From contig CM023454.1 in assembly GCA_013339765.2 (NCBI GenBank), positions 135,673,399 to 135,737,398 on the forward strand: a stretch of 64,000 nt of DNA, written 5' to 3'. Positions 44,810-56,939 of this stretch are shown one piece after another (the stretch's first letter is position 1; each line of letters starts with the position of its first letter). The position numbers and the translations under genes are program-made. Source of the stretch: Haemaphysalis longicornis. Taxonomy: Eukaryota > Arthropoda > Arachnida > Ixodida > Ixodidae. The notes below the pieces were generated by a model. That model did no database searches. It saw nothing but the letters and a program-made list of their open reading frames with translations, and had not been told where the DNA came from.

Positions 44810-47800
44810 CTTTTCAAAGAGTGGACAACTGCCGAGTTGTCCGAGAAGAGCTGGGGGACTGCCGCTGAGAACTCCTTCTCCCGGGGGTTTGAGGTGTATG
44901 CCGGTTGAAGGGAGCCTTCTTCCCGCTCGTCTCCTGTTGCTGTACCGTTGAGAGGGTATGGCCTCCTGGAACATGAACGACATTAGCTTGCTTCGCCAGA
45001 GATTCTTTCATGATATGACTTAAGGTCATCAATGCCTACTGGACCCGTTTCCCGTTCTCCGTGCAGGTTATGAGGGCGATAGGTAAGCCGAGATGTGCCC
45101 TTTTTCACCTTCTAAGAAATTTCCTATCTGTCTGCCAGGGATGCAGCCAAGCCTTTTGCTGCATCGCTGAGCGCGTGTGCGCGACGTAGTACCAGGTCAC
45201 CGACGGGAAACTGAACCTGGCGTCGGCCCTTGACGTACTGCCGGCGTTGTTCGAGGCATGCTATATCCAGGATTTGCCTGGCCTACTTGAGAGTCTCGTT
45301 CAGGGAGCTGCGAAGATCCTGTCATACTTTAACTAAGGTGCGAGGGCGTGCCTCGGTTTGATCACTGAAGCAATGTTCAATAGGAAAACACCGGTCGCGG
45401 CGAAAAAGCAAGGCTGCTGGTGTAAAGCCGGTCGAGCGGTTGACCGTAGTCCCAGTAGCAAACGCCATTTCTGAGGGCGAACATCCCAGTCATTGTGGCG
45501 TTCCTTGAAGGCCACCCGCATCATTTTCAAATTTCTGTTCACCCGTTCTGTTATATTTGCTTGTGTATGGTACGGAGTAGTCTTCGTGTGAACTACTCGC
45601 AGAACAGAACAAGCGTCTTCGAAGTTCTTGCTTGTGAAGGACGTCGCATTGTCCGTTATGAGCTCTTCCGGGAATCCAAAGCGCAAAAAAGTACGCAAAA
45701 GCTTGTCCCAGATCACCTTAGAATCAAGTTTACGTAAGTCGTACAGTTCTACCCACTTCGAGAAATGATCTGTTATGACCAGGAGGTAGCGATTGCCCTT
45801 CGCCGATCTTGGGTAAGGAGCCATTACATCGCATACCGCGATTTGCCAGGAAAAGCGGCTCTGGAAAGACTTCATGAGGCCCGACGATTTACATCCTCTT
45901 GGCTTCACAGACTGCAAACCGGGCATGTGTGCGCGTACCTCATAACATCCTTTCTCGTTCAAGGCGATGTGACAACCCGACAAAGCTTATCGAACATTCT
46001 CTGTCCGTCACCATGACCTGCTACAGTAGTGTCGTCGTGGTAGTATTCCAAAAAGGACCTCCTGAGGCTGTTTGGTAAGAACACCCGGAAAGGGTACTCA
46101 CCACTGTCTGTGTCTGCACTTGGAATGCACCGCACTAGCAATTCGTCCTGGCTTTCGATGTAGCAGTTGTTCGGTGCCCGTGCCGCTTTAGCAACGTGGG
46201 TCTCTGCGGCCGTAAGCCACTGCAGGATGCGTTTGCACTGCTCGTCAGCCTGCTGCGCTTCTAGCATCAGCTGGCTACTTAACAGGGCTCCCCAGGCTTC
46301 TTCAGGCGTTGTTACCGCGGAGACCTGTAGTTGTGGTTGCTTTTGTGCTGCTAGGGGTGCTCCAGGAAGAGCGTCCGCGGATTTGTTGTTTCTGCCCTTG
46401 TATTCCGCTTTGTAGTGGTACTTTGCCGGTTTAGGGCCCATCGTGCAAGGCGACCTGGAGGGTTCTGAAGCCGAGACAACGATGATTGGGCCTGGTGGTT
46501 GGTCTGTATGGTGAAATCTGCGCCATCCAAGTAGATGTTAAACTTTTTGATGGCAAACACTATGGCGAGACACTCCTTCTCCGTCACTAAATAGTTTTGT
46601 TAAGCAGCTGAGAGAGTAGGGCTCGCGAACCCCAGGGGGTACAGGTCGGTGCTATACTCCTGTAGCAAAACAGCCCCTATGCCGTACTCACTTGCATCGG
46701 TTTGAAGAACGAAGCGCAGGTTTGTGGTGTCTGCGATAGCTCTGGACATTGCCTAAAACGACTGCTCCTACAAAGCTGCCCAAGACCACCTCGCCCCCTT
46801 CCTTAGCAGTTGAAGAATGAGCCGCCCCAAGTCTGCACAGTTTGAAATGAAGTGCCTGTAGAAGCCCACCATACCCAGGAAGCGCTGCAAACTTTTGACG
46901 TTCTCTGGTTTCGGGAACTGCAGGATCGCCTTGAGCTTCTCCTCGTTTGGCCGCACTGAACCGTGGTCCACAACGAAGCCCAGGAGCTCGATCCTGCTGG
47001 CAGTCAGTTGTACCTTGCGGGGGTTTACTGTGAGGCCCACGTTCTGCTTGCGCTGCAACACAGTCTGTAAATGAACTACGTGATCCTCAAGGTTCTTTGA
47101 AAATACCACCACATCATCCATTTACGCCATCGCGTAGTTGATCTTGGCATCCCCCAGAACGATGCCAATTATGCGCTGGAAAGTTGCCGGGGAATTCAAC
47201 AAACCGAACGGCAGCCTGACGAATTCAAACAGCCCTCTGCTGCAAGTGAATGTCGTTTTCTCGACATAATTCTCCGCTACAGGGATCTGTAGAAATCCTC
47301 TACTACAGTCAAATGTGGCGAATGTTTTTGCCGAGCCTAGCGCGTACATAACCTCATCGATAGATGGAAAGGGGTAGGAATCTCTCGTGGTTATCGCGTT
47401 TAGGCGTCTGTAGTCTACGCACATGCGGACACTGCCATCGTTTTTATCTGCCAACACAATTGGAAATGCCCAAGGGCTTTTTCACGCCCTCACTGCTCCC
47501 ATATTCACCATCTCTTGCAGGGCTCCATCCAGCCGTGGTTGTTTGTGGATGCTCAAGGCCGATGATTGAACCGGAGTGGACGCGCATGTCCTGTTTCTAT
47601 GTGGTGTTCCAAAATGTTCACCGTCCCAGGGGCCTCTGTGAACATGGCTGCAAATGGCTGTAGTACTGCCGCCAGCCGCGATTTTTCCTCCGTGGGCTCT
47701 CTAAACGACTGCAAGATTGTTTGCAACCCGTTTTCAACCTTCCCGGTCGGGGTCTTTGCAGTCAACTACTCTGACAGCAATTCAGATGGTCTTGCTGCAA

Positions 47801-48345
47801 AGCTGTATGGCGTGTGTTCCGGTGCCGTAGTGGTAGTTTGCGGATTTAACGTCAAGCACTAGCCCTGTCCTGGCTTTGAAATCGCTGCCCAGAATGGCTG
47901 CACAGGAAATACCGGGGAGGCGCAAAAAACGTTGCCTGTGTTTTCGGCCATCAGCGATAACCGTCAGACTCGATTCTGATGTTATCTTCACAACCTGGTC
48001 TGAGGCTGTTCTGACACTGGTGCTTACGTGACAGAATTTGATCTTCCTCGCCGAGCATCGTTCTCCCACAACATTTCCAAACAAGGAAACCGTTGCCCCA
48101 GTGTCCAGTAGGACGGGTACCCCCCCGCCCCCTACCTTTACGGTAATGAAATTTGCATTATCCACGTTTGCAGCCTGTTCTTGAAGAGCCGACGGCCAGC
48201 AGCTCACCATGCGCTCATTTTTCTTCGCTGGAGGCCCCTTGGGTGCTTCGCACCCCAAGCCATCACCTTCCATGCCCTCCATACTGGGTGTGGCGGGCTC
48301 AGGGTGGTTGGTCTGCATTGTTTGCTTTGAGTCAGCCCCCGCCAT
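44810..48345 (-). pseudogene. pol: gypsy protease-RT-RNase H-integrase, broken
   Basis: The protease frame 48345-47782 has VPVLLDTGATVSLFG (DTG at 48097-48105). RT at 47457-46768 contains VRMCVDYRRLN, FECSRG-like FDCSRGFLQIP, LPFGLLNSPATFQ and MDDVVVFS. The codon just before MDD (47122-47124) is TAA, so the tyrosine of the active site is replaced by a stop. RNase H follows at 46587-46351 (TEKECLAIVFAIKKFNIYL). The integrase core at 45983-45333 shows VCDVMAPYP, LITDNATSF and HTQANITERVNR, so all three acidic residues are visible. The C-terminal region includes LRRTHALSDAAKGLAASLAD. Confidence 0.88.
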
Positions 48346-50331
48346 CCGTGTGTCGACTTTGCCGCGGGGGATTTAAACGGCTTTGGCGGTAGGAGGTCCG
48401 TGCAAGGCTGCCTTCCAGGGTCCGCAGGCTGGTTTTATACCGCAATGTGAAGAGTCTGGCCGCAATCTGGTGCCGCGTCTCTCCTTCGGTGCGCCAGGGT
48501 TTGTGTACAGTGTGCTCCTGGGTGGTACGACGACCAGAATACCCGTGTGCTGTCGTCTGCGTCCGTTAGCTGCCTTGCGATAGGGCAAGATGGCGTTTCT
48601 GGGCTCGCCAAGATTGCTGCGCTAGAGTGCCCCAGCTGGCGGGCAGCACCTTGTCGCTTGGGCGGTAGCGGTCCGTGACCTGCTGCGTCCCCGGGTCTAT
48701 AATCGGGTTCACACCGTAGTGTGATGAGTCTGGCCGCCATCTCGAGCAGCGTCTCTCGCCCTGTTTCTCCACAGTTTGTGCACAGCGTGTTACCTGGGTG
48801 CTAGGGACGACTGAAATACCAGTACTGTCGTCTGCCCCAGTTTCGCTGCATTGCGATAGGGCTAGATGGCGTTTTGGGGGCTCGCCAAGGTTAACGGGCT
48901 CGAGTGCTGCGTCTGGTGGACCGCACCTTGTTGCCTAGGTTGTCGTTCGACTCGGGTGGTGCGGGCAGGAATTCGTTGTTGACATCAGCCGGGATTATTA
49001 GGCAATGGTTAGCCAACCTCTCCACTTTGGCGGTACATGCCCGTGGTTGGCCTGGTGCAAAGGCCTCTCCCATTATGAGTCCTGATCGCTGGGGTTAGTC
49101 ACCGCTTTCAGATCCATCTCCCGCGGTGGGCGCTGCACCACAGGGGTGAGTCAGCGCTGCAACCATCTCGTCCGGTGGCGCCGCAGTGCTTCGGCGGCTT
49201 GGCGCCAGAAAACTCTCCCTCGTTGGGCGCCGTATTCGTTGGGGCCGACTTTACCTGTACGGGTTCGCTCGATGGCTCTGCAGGGCTTGGGCCAGCCGTT
49301 GCTGGATCTCGTCCACGGTACCTCGATTGCCGAAGTACCCTTCAGTGGTTGCCACTTTGGCCGGCTATGGCATTGCTGTGGTAGCACGTTTTCAGTGTTT
49401 GAGTCAATGAACACACTCGGCTCAGAGGGCCGATAAGTGCCTGTTGTGGCAAGATGCCTCGGCTGGTTCGTCCTGATGTTTGCTGGGCTTTTCCCCGAAC
49501 AAGATGGCTTCAAACAGGTCTGTCTAGGAGGAGGCGGAGGAGGCTTGTAATCCAGTGCTGCCTGCACGGAAGCTTCAATGGCCAAAGCCTGGTGAGCATG
49601 GTCGTCAAGCCCGAGAGCTGCCAGAGGCGGGAGTAAGGCCGGAATCTTGGATTGGTCTGAAAATAGCTCTGGTGCCTTTTTTCAATTCGGGGCGCTTCCG
49701 GTTCGCGCGCTCGTACAAATACTGTATTGAGCGCACATATTCCAGCAGACTTTCGGTCTCACCGTGAGTGCGCGCGTGCAGCGCTCCTCCATCCGGTATT
49801 TCAATCCGTGGGGCAGGAACTCTTTGCTTGAAGAGCCTCTAAAGTCCTGTATGTTTTCAAATGGCTTTTGATTTTGCTTCAAGCCGCTGCTGGTGGAGCG
49901 CAACGCTACTGGCAGGATCCTGGTAATCAGAGTGTCATCGAAATTGCCATGGGCCTGTTGGTAATCGGACAATTCGTAAAGAAAGTCAAATACATCTTTT
50001 TTGTCGGCAGTAACCTTTGTACGTTGGCACAGCCAAATTACCTGCAAGCGATGCGTTGTAGGACACCTTCTTATCGTTGGTGTCTGGCGCTCGGGCAAAC
50101 CGATTGCTCTGCGCTCTTTAGTTTCGCTGCCTGAGGGGGGGGGGGGGGGCAGCAAGAAGCTGCTTTTCGAACTCGCTCATGTAGTCGAGCAACTGCGCCA
50201 TCAATTCCAGAATGGCTGCGTGCTATCTGGTAGGGTTCTATCTGCGCGGTAGAACAGAGTGGAGTGATGGCGCACGTTGGTTTTGCGGCGAATGCGATTT
50301 GCCATCGTGGGCACGTCGAACTAGTAATCAC
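48346..50331 (-). pseudogene. gag: gypsy gag region, decayed
   Basis: Minus-strand frames at 50331-49682 contain a recognisable capsid-like stretch (FDFLYELSDYQQAHGNFDDT) and a Pro run from a G16 tract at about 50132-50149. 49585-49151 is Pro/Arg-rich and open. I see no clear zinc knuckle. Placement between the 5' LTR and protease makes this gag. Sequence support is weaker than for the other elements. Confidence 0.6.
48380..48893. repeat. Diverged tandem duplication (~272 bp) within gag
   Basis: 48380-48613 and 48655-48893 align over most of their length, sharing GAGTCTGGCCGC, GATAGGGC-AGATGGCGTTT and GGGCTCGCCAAG. Divergence is considerable, so the duplication is old. Confidence 0.7.
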
Positions 50332-50767
50332 CGTACTTTATGACCTGGCTGTGCGAGTCTCCAGTTCATAACCTGGCCCAAATATAACTAGTGTGAGCGA
50401 AAAGAACTGGCTCAACTTTCGTGGCATACGGGCAGCTTGAAATCTGCAGTAGCGGAAGCCTTGACGGAGAGTCACTCACAAAATTGGTTGTGGCAATTCT
50501 AATCGATTGAAACGCCTGCGTCGTCCGCTGCGGGCATTGTGGGTGCGGTCGATGGCAGGTGCTGAGGATGGAGGGAAGTTAGCACAGTTGGCACTGCTGC
50601 TTTCTGGCGGGCCTCCTCCTAGGACAGCACCTCTGACTAAGGTTGCTGGCATGAATGGGGTTACGCGTCAAGACAAAACACAACCGAGACTAAGCGTAGC
50701 CATCGTAAGTGGACGTAGTCATCGCGGGGAGAGTCAGGCGTCGAAAAGAAAAACATTACACAAGCCA

Positions 50768-50780
50768 CGTTGGGTCGCCA
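50768..50780 (-). other. Primer-binding site of gypsy element at 44-51 kb
   Basis: Two bases inside the 5' LTR the element strand reads TGGCGACCCAACG. It shares the first seven bases with the primer site at 12664-12677, so the two elements may use the same or similar tRNA. Confidence 0.6.
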
Positions 50781-50781
50781 G

Positions 50782-51385
50782 TGAAGGAGCCTCCTTCATG
50801 TGCGAAGAGATCGCGACACTGACCCCGCCCGACGAAGTGATGCCGACACGAACGAAACAGAAATCACCGGTTTATTCCGGCGACCGCAAAACAAAAATGA
50901 CATGAGTAGAAACAACAGGTTGTAACGCATTCGGTCATATAACAAAGCGACACTGAAAAGAACGCACTCCACCGTTGGTGCAGAAAAAAAAACGCAACGC
51001 TTCGCTTTTTCGCTCACAACAACGTTGTCCAGTCCCTGGTACCAAGCCACTCTGTGTCGCCCAGCACATGTGCTGGTTATTTAGAGCTTTCTAGGTATCG
51101 TCGGTCCGGTTGTCGCCCCTTGCTGCTCCCACCCTGGTTCTACTGCCGCTGAGCTGTCCGTCCACCTCCCCCCTACCGCACCCATGAGAGCAGTTTTTAT
51201 ACCAGACGGGGCAGTTGTGCTCATGTTCCGGGCTTGGTACGAACCACACGTGTTCCCTGCCCGCCAACTGTTTACCACACACACGCACAAGCACATGACG
51301 CACGGATGTCACTATCGGTGTTCGACGCGCGATCACAGCGCTGTAATCACCGTACGATGGCGCACGCAGTTGCTGCGTCCCTACA
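50782..51385 (-). repeat. 5' LTR of gypsy element at 44-51 kb
   Basis: 604 bp. Contains a ~100-bp block absent from the partner LTR. Confidence 0.88.
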
Positions 51386-53567
51386 ACCCTTAGAAGTGCT
51401 ATGTTCCCGGGGACGACAACACACTTCAAATTAACCCAACATCTAAACAGACAAAAAGCACAAGAAAAGCATTTTCTGTATTCCGTAGCACCTCTCTCCT
51501 TATGATGTCGCTCAAAACTGCGACTTGCATTGCCAAATCGAGCGTACGACAGGGGTTTCCCACTTAGGTAATAATTATCGCTAAAATACAACGTTGAAGC
51601 TACCCAAACAATCTGCTCGCACAGCATTGTACGCAACAAGATGACTGATGACGTTACAAAGGACCTACGTACTTCGGCGGCAGTTTAAACTGGCATTCCG
51701 CTTCACCAACTGTAGGCTATCTCCTGTAAGATGGCGCCGATATCGTCAGAAAGCATGCTTCTATTTTAACGCTTCAAATTATTGCATTTATCAAAACTTA
51801 ACGGTCACCTCAATCTCATTTCTTCGCAACATTTTAGAAATACGCACGGAAAAGGGTTTCTCCTAAAATACAACTCTAAACTGAACTGGTGACACAATTA
51901 CATTCGCGAACGCCGCGCTGGTGGATAGAAGACAACTCGTAAAGCCTATTTTTCATGAAACAGATTTCCGAAATTAATTTTTACCAGATTTAGCTTCGGC
52001 GAACAATGGTTAAGCTGAGACGAGAACTGACACTGCCTTTGCGCTCTTTATTAGGTAATGGAGTATCTTCCAGTGTACAGCGTGGTAGTGGTAACAGGAA
52101 GTTTCTAAATTCTGTACGCCCTCCAAAGCACCCGAGTTAATCGCACAACATATTATCAAATCAAAGGATAGTTCAACTTCAGAGTTTCACTTTGGCTCCT
52201 CTAAAAAAAACCAATGCATCTCTCCAAAAGCAACTGCTGCTACAATAAGTAATGAGAGGTGGTGGACACTGAGGTGGTCACCATAACCGGTTAAAGTCAC
52301 GGCCGCACTGGATCCCTGGTTACCAGCCCTCAATCTGACCCTATAATATTTCTGTGCAAAGGCCTTCGTCCTGAGCACTTTTAGAAATCTTTTTATTCGG
52401 GTTCAAACACGCCTTACTACAAAATATAAACTGCTGCCGATATAATTCTTCAGAACTCTGCAATAATCGTATCTCCCGACGTTTTTTTTAATGCAACCAC
52501 CATAGCCAATATCAATGATGAATCATTCTTTACCTATCTGCTGCACCTTACCCCGTGCGTGCTTCACATTTTGCGGTTTTTGAGACGCAAGATTAAAAAC
52601 TTCTACAAGATTGCTATACTTCAGATGATGAAGATGACCATATTTCTCCAATTTTACCTGATCCCTTCTTGTTGCAAGCCGTCATATAATCGCCGTTATC
52701 TGGTGAATTGATGCATGACTGAAGGTCAGGTATTTTGTCACAATTGACGAACTGACCGTTTAATTGCCAAAAAGAAGTAAACATTACAAGCATGTTCTTG
52801 CTAACTCATACGTTCTGCCTCTACCCAGTTTCCATTTTTCTCCATTCCTTTGAGTTTCTATAGCCTGCCTAAATATCCGTCAATTCCATTCGCCAATTTA
52901 TTTGCACCAGTATTTAGAACAGTGTCAAAAAATTGAGCTTGAGTGGTCCTAGTGAAGCGGAAGATATTTAAACTAGCATGCAAAATAGCCTTATTTTTCT
53001 ATCCAGAATAATGTACTGCAGAGGTACATGTCCCTGAAATGTACAAAGAGGTTGCACGTTATGCAGACGCCGTTACTGAACTGCAAAAGAAAGCATCCGC
53101 GATCTCTTGGAATTGCGCCATAAGGGTTCAAAGTTTAATTGCAACATGAACCACTTTCAACGTTACCAGTGGTTGGGATACTCGGCGTGGCACATGCTGC
53201 CGGGATATAATAGTGTTCAGTTTCCTTTCCTTACAATCTACGAAGGAAGTGGAATGCTACCGCACAAAGATTTGAAGTGTCTCTTATCGTTGTGAGGGAG
53301 AAGAGCTGGCGTATTTTAGAGTACTTTGATAAGAAATCGTGTAGCGGTTTTCTAGGGGGCATAAAGCACCGAAAGCGGAAAAACACTGAATTGTAAAGGT
53401 GTATACGATTCACTCATACAACAACCGCGTAAATAGTGCCGGAGAACACGCAAAACACAACTAATGTTAGTAGCAGTATTCAATAATGGTACAAGCCCAT
53501 TTTTAACCTAAATGAGCCCCCACCACCAATTTACCTTTCTTAAATGGTGTCTCTTAGTACTGTTGTT
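51386..53567. other. Unassigned AT-rich DNA
   Basis: Dense stops, no family match and no repeat found. Confidence 0.55.
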
Positions 53568-53625
53568 CCATATTTATTTATTTATTTATTTATTTATTAT
53601 TTATTTATTTATTTATTTATTTATT
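53568..53625. repeat. TTTA microsatellite
   Basis: About 14 TATT units with one deletion, followed by CTCAATAAACTGAAAGGCCC. Such a tract next to this word may be the tail of a minus-strand non-LTR element or SINE. A shorter TTTA run recurs at 54708-54720. Confidence 0.9.
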
Positions 53626-55084
53626 CTCAATAAACTGAAAGGCCCTCATGGGAACGTGTACATATGGAGATTACATATGCAAAGCAAACACGTATTGTAT
53701 ATGAGCATTATAAAGGAAAAAAAATATAAAGCGAGGTTCAAACTGAGAAGCGCTATAAAATACGCTCTATTACAAAAATACAAAAATCAGTGTTTGCATT
53801 GGTAATAAGAGGTAAAATACATAACTCATGACAACATTGTAACTTTATATATTATTACCGAGAAAAGTACTAAAGAAAGTAGAACAAATACATTGAAGTG
53901 TAGCAGTCCCATAATGTAGAATCGTCTAACACTGAAATACAGAGGAAACGTTTTCATTTAATTAAAAAAACAAAACAAATAAAAACATAAAAATGCGAAG
54001 ATAAATTTGAATGGCACAACGTTTGTAGCAGGAGTAAGAAAAGTTGGCTCTTTATTTGAGTGGCAGTACAAACTCTTTATTCAAAGCTATAAGGACGCCT
54101 AGCTAGCGAAGGGTTTTAGGTAAGAAAATTGCTTCGAATACAAGCAACTGCCGTAAATCGCAACCCTACCTTAATATATATAATAAAGTAGTCGGAAATG
54201 CACAAGTGTACAGAAACATGCTACAGTTTTGAGCATTTTGGTCAGAAAACGAAACTGATTGAAACTGTAATTTTATAAAAGGCTAAAGCATAACATCGGC
54301 TTCCGCTTTGCACATTGCTTGTAGCGTGTGTACATTTTGCTACAGGTCGACAAACCGTCATGGGCCATGCAAGTAGGTTAGCGTGACGCACAGCAACCGG
54401 TAAGTAGTTTGATAACTCACCAATTTCTGTCCTATTGAAATAAACCAAAGAATCAACAAAATTTATCACACATTGTTATTGGTAAAAAAAACCGCACTAC
54501 TGGGCTTCAAATACGGGGACTCTCTTATTATTTTTGAAAGGATTCCAACATCTCAATAAAACTCCTTGCTATCTTGGGGGAGTACTTCGCAGAGTATTTA
54601 TAATTTAAGGTTATGCAATGTGTTATTTTGGTGTGTTGGTGATCCTTGTGGAACAACAGCACTATTGTGAAGACAAACAAAGTAGCAGTAGGGCAAATAA
54701 AGCGCTATTTATTTATTTATCTCAATGTCGCAGTGTCTCTTGGCCTGCGCGGTCGTTCTCCATGTAGTTATATATTTTAGGCTTACTATTTGTCAATAAC
54801 TGCTGCAATTTTTTTCTGAAAAGCCAAAGTACTCGATAATAATTTAAGGTAAATTTGCCTAAATTTATTTTCCGCCACGTGTTTTCGAATTTTGAAAACA
54901 AATAAACCGAATTCAATATATCCACGCAAACCTTTACCAATAAAGAAATTGAAATTGAGGGGAATACGCAAACTTGACATTTTTGCTGGACCCCAGAAAA
55001 ACCGATATCATTCGCCCAGTAAACAATGCAAACAAGTCAGGACACCACACGCCAGCAACAACGCCCTTCCGGCCGCAAGCTTCC
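53626..55084. other. Unassigned AT-rich DNA
   Basis: Possible body of a minus-strand retroposon after the TTTA tail, but no coding motif supports it. Confidence 0.45.
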
Positions 55085-55440
55085 CCCCGTTCACTCATCC
55101 CTCACTCTGGAGGAGTAACGCCTCTGGCGTGAACTCCAAACAGAATCACTACCCTCCAGAGACGTCGTTCATCATGTCCACCGCTCCCTCTATCCATCCT
55201 CGCTCTGCCCCCGCTGAGGTCAAAAAGCCACGGTCCAACACCAAATGTGGGCTTGTGCAGAGGAAACATTCCCTCCAATTAATTCTCCTGACCAGTGGAT
55301 GAAGGCGTTGGGCCGCTCGGACCCCCAGCTCCAGAAGGAGCTCGTGACTCGAGTGAATGAAGTCGTCGCGACCCTCCGGGTTATGCCCATCCCGCCCTAA
55401 CCCTTTATGTAAATAAAAGTTACTTCTCTCTCTCTTTCTG
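55085..55440 (+). mobile_element. I-clade non-LTR 3' fragment
   Basis: In the plus strand, a frame ending SDPQLQKELVTRVNEV then a stop at about 55400 is followed by ATAAAAGTTACTTCTCTCTC, the same kind of tail as the fragments at 34.4, 43.4 and 43.6 kb. Only the last ~350 bp of the element remain. Confidence 0.65.
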
Positions 55441-55540
55441 GCTACATTTTTCAGAGGAATCATTAGGCAAAATGTCTTTGGACAGCTGTTTCCCTCGTAT
55501 AGCAACAAAGAACTCTGGATAAGTCCTACCTAATAATATA

Positions 55541-56364
55541 CAGAGTGATCAAAATAAAGTGTAGATGTTTTTAAAAAGTAGACGGTGAGATTTATGTAAA
55601 GACCACTTCTGCAGTGATGTTACACGTGCAAGGGGACAGATAATCAGGTGGTAATTATTGATATAGGTATCATAATTAACCAAAATTGAATAATTACTTT
55701 TTAGCGGCTGCAGTGAGCAGTCCTGTTTTTATTCAAAAGTTAGACGCAATTGTGTTGCTAGGCAGTTATTTTTTCTGAATTGTTTTAGCGCATACCTACT
55801 CCGAGATATCGGACTGCGAAGTTCAATTGCCGATCGCATGATTACGCATGCTAGACCGTGAAGACCAGCGCAATGCTCCTCCCTATTGTAATGTGTTTCG
55901 ATTGCGGTTCCCGGTACTGCAGATTGCGGTAATGCCGGCCAAAACTAAAAGAGTGGCAGTTATAACTTTTGCCTACTCCCTTGTCAAACTGCACGCAGTA
56001 CACAGCCGCCACGTCACAAAAGGGAACAGCTTTGCACGAAACCCCACTGTCTTGCCTATGTAATCATACAAACGGCAATAAAACTTCGCCCTTCGATATC
56101 GCGGAGAACGTATGCGTTAGAAGAATTCTGCCAGACGAAACTGCGTAGAAAAACGATTGCGTCTAACATTGCAATACAAATCTGCCTGCTTACCGCTGTC
56201 GCTAAACAGTTATTTGTAGAATTTTTAATTAAGCCACCGACACCAATAATTACCAAATTGTTTTGTATCCCCCTTGGAGCACAACCCTCCTGTAGAGGTA
56301 GTATTCACGTACATCTAAGCGGCCAATTTCTAAAAAACCTATCGACCTAACTTTGATCACCCTG
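55541..56364. mobile_element. MITE with long terminal inverted repeats
   Basis: The termini are CAGAGTGATCAAAATAAAG (from 55541) and, inverted, CAGGGTGATCAAAGTTAGG (ending 56364), flanked by TATA on both sides, fitting a TA target duplication. The complementarity extends imperfectly through about 290 bp on each side (to roughly 55830 and from roughly 56078), including the GAGATATCG/CGATATCGC region. No transposase frame lies between. TA targets and a CAGGGTG start suggest a Tc1/mariner-type parent. Confidence 0.78.
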
Positions 56365-56366
56365 TA

Positions 56367-56535
56367 TATTGCCGTGAACCTTCCATTGCGTTTGTTTGTT
56401 CATGTTTCCTTTTTACCGCAAGGCTGAGCTCGCCTGTGTTATTTGTCTGCCAAGTGAAGTGCTTGTTCCCTTCTTTACTTTTGTGCCACCTGTGTTAGTT
56501 CGTTTGATAGGGACAGCGTTTCGAACCAACGTGGA
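56367..56535 (+). repeat. 5' LTR fragment of gypsy remnant at 56-59 kb
   Basis: Starts TATTGCCGTGAACCTTCC, corresponding to TGTTGCCGCGAACCTTGC in the right copy. Confidence 0.6.
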
Positions 56536-56689
56536 CAGCATAGAATAACCTTCTTTATACTACTGTGTTCTGGGTGCAATTCGACGGTTCGAAAAACATT
56601 CGAGTACAAAAATTCCCGTCCACATATATGCTTCGGTGCCGTCCTCGTCCAAAAACAAAGCGGATTCGAAAAATAGAATCGCCTTTGGC

Positions 56690-56935
56690 TTAATTGATTG
56701 TAAGGTTAACGCGCCGACGCAACGCAAGCGATGAGGCGTGCCGTAGTGAGGGCTCCCGATTATTTCTACCACGTGGGGATCTTTAACGTGTGCCGAAATC
56801 TCGTACACACGGGCGTTTTTGCTTTTCGCCTTCATCACAAAAGTGGCCGCCGTGGCCGGGACTCGAAACCCGCTACCCTTCGTGCTCAGCAGCGCAACGC
56901 CTAGCGCTTCAGCCACCGCGGCGGGTAGATCGCCT
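56690..56935 (-). repeat. tRNA-derived SINE
   Basis: On the minus strand a tRNA-like head (56926-56845) has A-box TGGCTGAAGCG and B-box GGTTTCGAGTCCC. It continues into a body with ACACGTTAAAGATCCCCACG and AATCGGGAGCCCTCACTACG. That body word is one I recall from a widespread animal SINE central domain, also common in ticks. The family name should be confirmed by search. Confidence 0.75.
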
Positions 56936-56939
56936 TTGC

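Larger units (their letters stand above)
44301..51385 (-). mobile_element. Ty3/gypsy LTR retrotransposon, 7.1 kb, full outline, decayed
   Basis: Direct LTRs 44301-44803 and 50782-51385 start TGAAG and end TACA, with a 4-bp target duplication ACCC on both sides (44297-44300, 51386-51389). On the minus strand the order is 5' LTR, primer site, gag-like Pro-rich region, protease, RT, RNase H, integrase, purine tract (CTTTGAAAAGGAGGTG), 3' LTR. The LTRs differ by indels, so the insertion is not recent. Stops and frame changes disable pol. Confidence 0.9.

Noticed and set aside
50132..50149. G16 run, and the C16 run at 12026-12041
   Set aside because: Could form G-quadruplexes, but such runs inside gag are equally explained by slippage or assembly error. 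No further support.
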